Shown here: positions 59,866 to 64,000 of the stretch, piece by piece
How positions within the stretch are numbered: the first letter of the stretch is position 1
Layout: each line of letters begins with the position of its first letter
Assembly (NCBI RefSeq): GCF_016808335.1
Contig: NC_053148.1
Coordinates: 12,398,063-12,462,062 of the forward strand
DNA length: 64,000 nucleotides
DNA from: Panicum virgatum
Lineage: Eukaryota > Streptophyta > Magnoliopsida > Poales > Poaceae
Reading direction: 5' to 3'
The notes under the pieces: model-generated
The model's input: only the letters and a program-made list of their open reading frames with translations
The model's database searches: none
What the model was told of the DNA's origin: nothing
Made by a program: the position numbers and the translations under genes

Positions 59866-60258
59866 ATGGATCGACAATGGATGTACGGCCAGCGGTGCAC
59901 AATGGCGTGGATTAACGGTCTTAAAACTTTCCTCGATGCTGCTGATGCCCACAAGTCGTCGAAAGGTTTCATGTTCTGTCCATGCCGCATTTGTAGAAAT
60001 CAAAAGGAGTTCTCAAAAAGACATACTCTACATGTCCACCTTTTTAAAAAGGGTTTTATGGATAACTATACTCTTTGGACCAAGCACGGTGAACCTGGAG
60101 TTCCGATGGAAGACAATGAAGAAGATAATGATGATGATAACATCCCAGACTGGGCTCACTTGTATGAAGCTATTGACGCAAAATTCAACACACTGGAATC
60201 CGAGGGCAAGTGTTCGCCAAGCACGGAAAGTAGACCAAGCGTGCCAGTCAATCTGACC
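59866..60258 (+). pseudogene. CACTA-3 tnpD N-terminus, truncated by insertion
   Basis: The ATG directly follows an acceptor (TTGTAG). MDRQWMYGQRCTMAWINGL, FMFCPCRICRNQKEFSKRH and NYTLWTKHGEPGVPMEDNE match the transposase-associated N-terminal domain of TnpD, with the usual acidic linker (EEDNDDDNIPDWAH). After about 100 residues the similarity to the other two tnpD copies fades, and at 60259 the sequence becomes LTR-like. The first 98 residues are undamaged, so this copy may be younger than the other two. Confidence 0.88.
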
Positions 60259-63200
60259 TGTTGATTGACAAAGAGATAGAGTAAATGTTAAATTCGAGGG
60301 TGTATCGGCTGGAGTTCCGATTATCCCTCAGATAGGTGTATCGGCAAGCTTTGCCGATATAATACACAACAAAAGAATATTTAAATGCAAGTGTGTAATA
60401 AATGAGTGTGTCGGTAGAATCAGCCGATGCACTAGACGACAAAACCGGCTTTGAGTAGCCGATTATGCGTGTGTAACAAGATCTAAGCTATGAATGTGTA
60501 ACTCAGATGATGTAAACTAAAAACAGATCTAAACCGGCTCTTGAGATAACAAAAGTGTTACTTCAAAACCTAAAGCCGATCTAATTTGTTTTTAGGTGTG
60601 ATAATGGCCAAAAAGCATAGGAAAACCTACAAATCTAGCCGATATCGATAATTGGTGAATAAATCTAGACAAGACGACAGCGATGCGCCCGAAAGTAAAA
60701 GCCTAGATAGACTCGATAACTTTTGAATAGATTTGAATGAAGCTACAGCGATGCGCCCGGTAGCTAAAGCTCAAATATACTCAGTAAAATGAAAACTCAC
60801 CAGCAAATCAAGTCGCTCGAATGTGAGGCGTCCTTGATCAACTTGAAAGAACTCATCGAAAAAAGAAAAGAAAAGGCGAAGTCGCCGAAAAAGTGCAAAC
60901 AAATTGTAAAGTTTGTTGTATTGGATGTGTATCAAGTTTTTCGAGTCCCTTACAACTGATATATATAGCCTAGCGCTATCAAGTCCTAACTGATCACGGC
61001 AAACATTACTTGACCCTAAAGAAAAGACTGTCTAAAAGATAAACTACTTAAAATATTACAACCGAATCATCAAGATTCTCGTAGAGTCCGGATCCTCTTC
61101 TCCTTCCTTGACTTCATCGGCAACTCTCCATCGTCCGAGCACCAGAGCTAGCAGATCAGCATATTCACAGAATATTCTCCTAGCCCATCGGACGGACTTC
61201 CATCTGCCGATTCCAACCCTATGTATCTTTTGGTTTCTTCCATATCGGCTATCTTCCCTTCACAAGAATCAGCTTCCTTGACACGTGTCAAAAAACGGTG
61301 TCAACACATGCCCCCCAGTTTCGGAGTAATAGATCTGTTGATCCAAAATTAATGTTAATCATTATTGCCAACATTCAAATTTATCCTCATCTCCCAATCA
61401 GACGGTGTATCGAATCCCCATTTTGTCCTCGAGCAAAGGTTATAAATATCTCCGTCTTCCCTTCCGCTGGCACATTTCCTGTAGCATTTCTGCCTTCTCT
61501 CTTACTCAAGAACACATCTGACCTGCTGCCGCCATCGCAGCCTCCTAGGGTTTCAAGGACCCAAGTCTAAGAACCACTCTCCTGGCAATGGCGTCCATCT
61601 CTGAGATTCCAGAGGTATGTCTCCTTTCTTCACCCGCAACATTTGCTTTTCATTCTCTTCCCGATCCCTTCAATCATGTTTCTCATTTCTGCCTTTATTT
61701 TTAGAATCTTAGGGGTAATATGATTATTCCGCTAGAGAATCAACCCAGCATGATCTGTTTAGGTCCCATGGCTAATCCAGACCCCACCAGTATCGTCAAT
61801 CTGGAGACCAATAGAATACCCCTTAAATCCTCCGATATGAACCTAGATTGTTCTCAGGCCTTTAGATCTTGGCCGAGCGTCACTCCCGGATGGAGGAATT
61901 GGTTCCGTAGGATAGCCAATTCTCAGAGAACAAATTGGGAATAATATGATATCAGCCAATGTCTGAACTTATCTTTATCAGAGATGATCAGAAATGAGCC
62001 GATGCTAATATCGGCTTCTCACTTTTGGTCTGACGCCATCAATGCATTTATGTTCAATCATGGGCCAATGACACCTACCCTGATGGATGTTGTGATGCTC
62101 ACTGGCCTGAATATTCATGCTGCCAATAGACCTTTTCGTTTGCTAGAAAAAGCATATTTCAAAATTGAAATTAAAAGCATCGGCGGGTGGAAAGGATATA
62201 ACGGCAAGAATATGAAGACCGGATCAGTATCTGTCAGAGAGCATACTGCCTTTCTCAACATGTGGCTTGAGAAATTCATCTTCTGTGGCAAAGCAGTTGG
62301 TCCAACAAGCAATAATCTCAAGTTGGCAGAAAATCTGGCTACTGGGAATCCTGTCCCTCTCCGTAAATATCTTCTGGGGTCAGTTTACCACTTGCTTCAT
62401 CAAGTATCATCCAGACTCAGAAAGAATTAGCCGATCACCAACTTGGGAGGCCCCTGGTGGTTCATTCAGTTGTGGCTGCACATGTACATGCACAAAACTA
62501 TGTCAGTTGAATTGTCAGATATAGAATTCTCATCAGAAAACTTCTTTGAAGAAGAAGAAACCATTACTCGCTGATGCACATCATTCGGTGAAGCAGCTAT
62601 CATGATTGCCAATGATCCCAAGACCCTTGTCATTACTAATTTTTTGAAGTCCTTCTACAATGGTTTCCCAGAGATCTCCACTACTTGGTTTGCATACCAG
62701 GATGAAAATGTCATATATGAAAACCCTTTCAAATTCCAGCTTGACTCGTGGAAAACTGATGAAGAAGCCACCAAGATTATGAAAGAAATAATCTCCCCAA
62801 GAATTCTGCCGGTCAACTTCACAGCTGGCAGAGATGTCCCCAGCTATTAGTTTTATAATCCATCAGTGGCAGCCAGACAACTGGGATTTGGCCAAGTGCC
62901 CCCTTTTCTTTTTTTCGTTGGTAAAGTTCAGTTCAGAGGAGCTCTTGACAACGCCCTCTCTTATGGTCGACTAAAAGATTTGGAGCCTGATGTAAATATG
63001 ACACTTCTAGCTGATTGGCAGATTGCACCTTTTGCCACTACTCCATTCATCCAATGGTGGTCTGAATGGCAAGAGCATATCTTCTGCAAATCGGCCAATC
63101 TATATTGCATGGCTCTGGACAACAATTACCAATCAGGCGAGAATGAGGTTCAAGTCAAATTACCTCCCAAAACATCTTAACATCTTTCATTTACAGCCTT

Positions 63201-64000
63201 TGACTTCTACTCTTTGCAGGATGATGATCGGAATCCTCCAACAATCAGCAGGAGTGGGCAGCCGATCAACTACGCCTTGCCAGCCGATAAGCCAAAAATC
63301 GGCTATGGTGCCCCAACTCTGATAGATGTGGCCACTGGGAGAAATCGCAAGGTATCTTACACTAAGGTAACAACTCGTAAGAAAAAGAAATCTCCAGGCC
63401 AATCTTCAGCAGCAGCAGCATTCCAAACAGATGCTCTGGTTGACCTTCCCTCCTCTTCCTCAGAAGGTAAAAGCCTGAACTCTTATGATTTTACTTTATC
63501 TGAACGCTGATCATATTTTTGCTTCACAATCAAGATACTCCTGAACACCAATTTGAAGGAGAAGAAAATTTTCAGAACACGCCTCCTCCTCCATCACCCA
63601 CCATTCAGGTGTAACCCTGCTTACTCGGCAAGTATTCAAATTTTCCCGTGATCCTAAATATGGTATTATTTCCTTCTGGTTTCATCAGGTACAACATTCA
63701 CCTTCAGCTCCCAGGAAATCCAGGGCGGACTCTCCATTGATACAGGTACGATTTCAGAACTTGTTCATGAACATATTCTGTATACTTCTGACAATCATCC
63801 TTCAGCTTGCCGACCATGCACTATCTGAATTACTTGGCCAGCCAAACACTGCAATCCCAAGCTCTTCATCACAACCCCTCATTCCTGTTGGCTCCAATCT
63901 AGAAGAAATACGCCTGAAGCAGGTAAACAACCTTTCTCTCTATTGGCTGATCCCATCACTCTTTTATTTCCATCGGCCATCTTAACTTTATCTTCCTTTC
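60259..64000 (+). mobile_element. Probable LTR retroelement (5' part) with plant mobile domain gene
   Basis: A TGTTGA...TCAACA unit spans 60259-61306 (1,048 bp) and has the TG...CA ends of an LTR. The 5 bp before it, TGACC, would be the target duplication, but the partner lies outside the window. No clear tRNA primer-binding site follows 61306. The internal region holds a multi-exon, plant mobile domain gene. An LTR element is inferred from the ends and from the known association of this domain with Ty3-type and Mutator-like elements; a different TE class remains possible. Confidence 0.45.
61588..64000 (+). pseudogene. Plant mobile domain (PMD) protein, decayed, continues off window
   Basis: Exon 1 is 61588-61614 (MASISEIPE), followed by GTATGT; exon 2 starts at 61705. 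It contains PMD features: SASHFWSDAINAFMFNHGPM, TPTLMDVVMLTGL, FLNMWLEKFIF, NLGGPWWFIQLWLHMYM, and NPSVAARQLGFGQVPPF. The frame runs to about 63153-63180 without any frameshift but has four in-frame stops at 61942, 62428, 62572 and 62848. Downstream exons are suggested at 63220 (DDDRNPPTISRSGQPINY), about 63535-63609 and about 63690-63746. PMD proteins in plants are mostly TE-borne, with a few domesticated members (MAIN/MAIL). Expression is doubtful given the stops. Confidence 0.8.

Larger units (their letters stand above)
57154..60258 (+). mobile_element. CACTA-3: left part of a third CACTA element, interrupted and leaving the window
   Basis: CACTACTGGAAAAATGC at 57154 is a CACTA terminus. 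Subterminal repeats TTAGTACCGGCTGG / CCAGCCGGTACTAA follow. A TATA box at 57449-57455 and a short exon ending CCAAAG before GTTTGC (57598) come next, then three foldbacks, a small unknown exon and the tnpD N-terminus. The element is opened at 60259 by an LTR-type sequence, and its other half is not in the window. This element is oriented opposite to CACTA-1 and CACTA-2. Confidence 0.9.

Noticed and set aside
61306..61330. tRNA primer-binding site after the putative LTR
   Set aside because: The bases after TCAACA (CATGCCCCCCAG) do not begin with TGG and match no tRNA 3' end I can recall. This is why the LTR call is kept at moderate confidence.

Overview
This window is plant nuclear DNA, almost certainly from a grass (Poaceae, probably panicoid). 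The one host gene has very GC-rich coding exons and short GT-AG introns, and the rest is nested transposable elements (TEs) with grass-type termini: CACTA subterminal repeats, Stowaway and Tourist MITEs, RICESLEEPER- and ZMYM1-like hAT elements, and L1-type LINEs. Nothing prokaryotic or organellar was seen.

Layout. 1-2.3 kb: decayed L1-type LINE (minus strand). 2.9-5.2 kb: degenerate satellite-like repeat. 5.6-9.0 kb: ZMYM1-like hAT element with an 8-bp target-site duplication (TSD). 9.0-13.0 kb: GC-rich intergenic DNA with a Tourist-like MITE, a GA microsatellite and a Stowaway MITE. 13.0-32.6 kb: a four-layer nest. The base is a probable ~3.1-kb solo LTR (TSD ATTTA). It carries a non-autonomous LINE-like element (15-bp TSD) and a 15.7-kb CACTA element (CACTA-1, TSD CGG). 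CACTA-1 is split by a RICESLEEPER-type hAT element (TSD ACTCCATG) whose transposase looks intact. 32.6-38.2 kb: intergenic DNA with TE fragments. 38.4-40.9 kb: an intact ten-exon trehalose-6-phosphate phosphatase gene. 41-45 kb: SINE and LINE debris. 45.3-56.9 kb: CACTA-2, left end lost. 57.15 kb to the right edge: CACTA-3, opened at 60.26 kb by a probable LTR element carrying a decayed plant mobile domain gene.

How the parts relate. CACTA-1 and CACTA-2 share one plan. tnpD lies next to the right terminus. Downstream on the same strand is a tnpA-like gene whose C-terminal exons encode an Ulp1/C48-type protease fold with His, Asp and Cys all visible. Each element carries its own subterminal repeat motif at its right end and again between the two genes, at what looks like the tnpA promoter. 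CACTA-3 has the same promoter-proximal repeats plus three long foldbacks in its tnpD leader. All tnpD and tnpA copies are broken by stops and frameshifts. Most premature stops can be explained by C-to-T change at CAA, CAG or CGA codons.

All calls come from reading the sequence. No database or alignment tool was run, so family names rest on recognised motifs.
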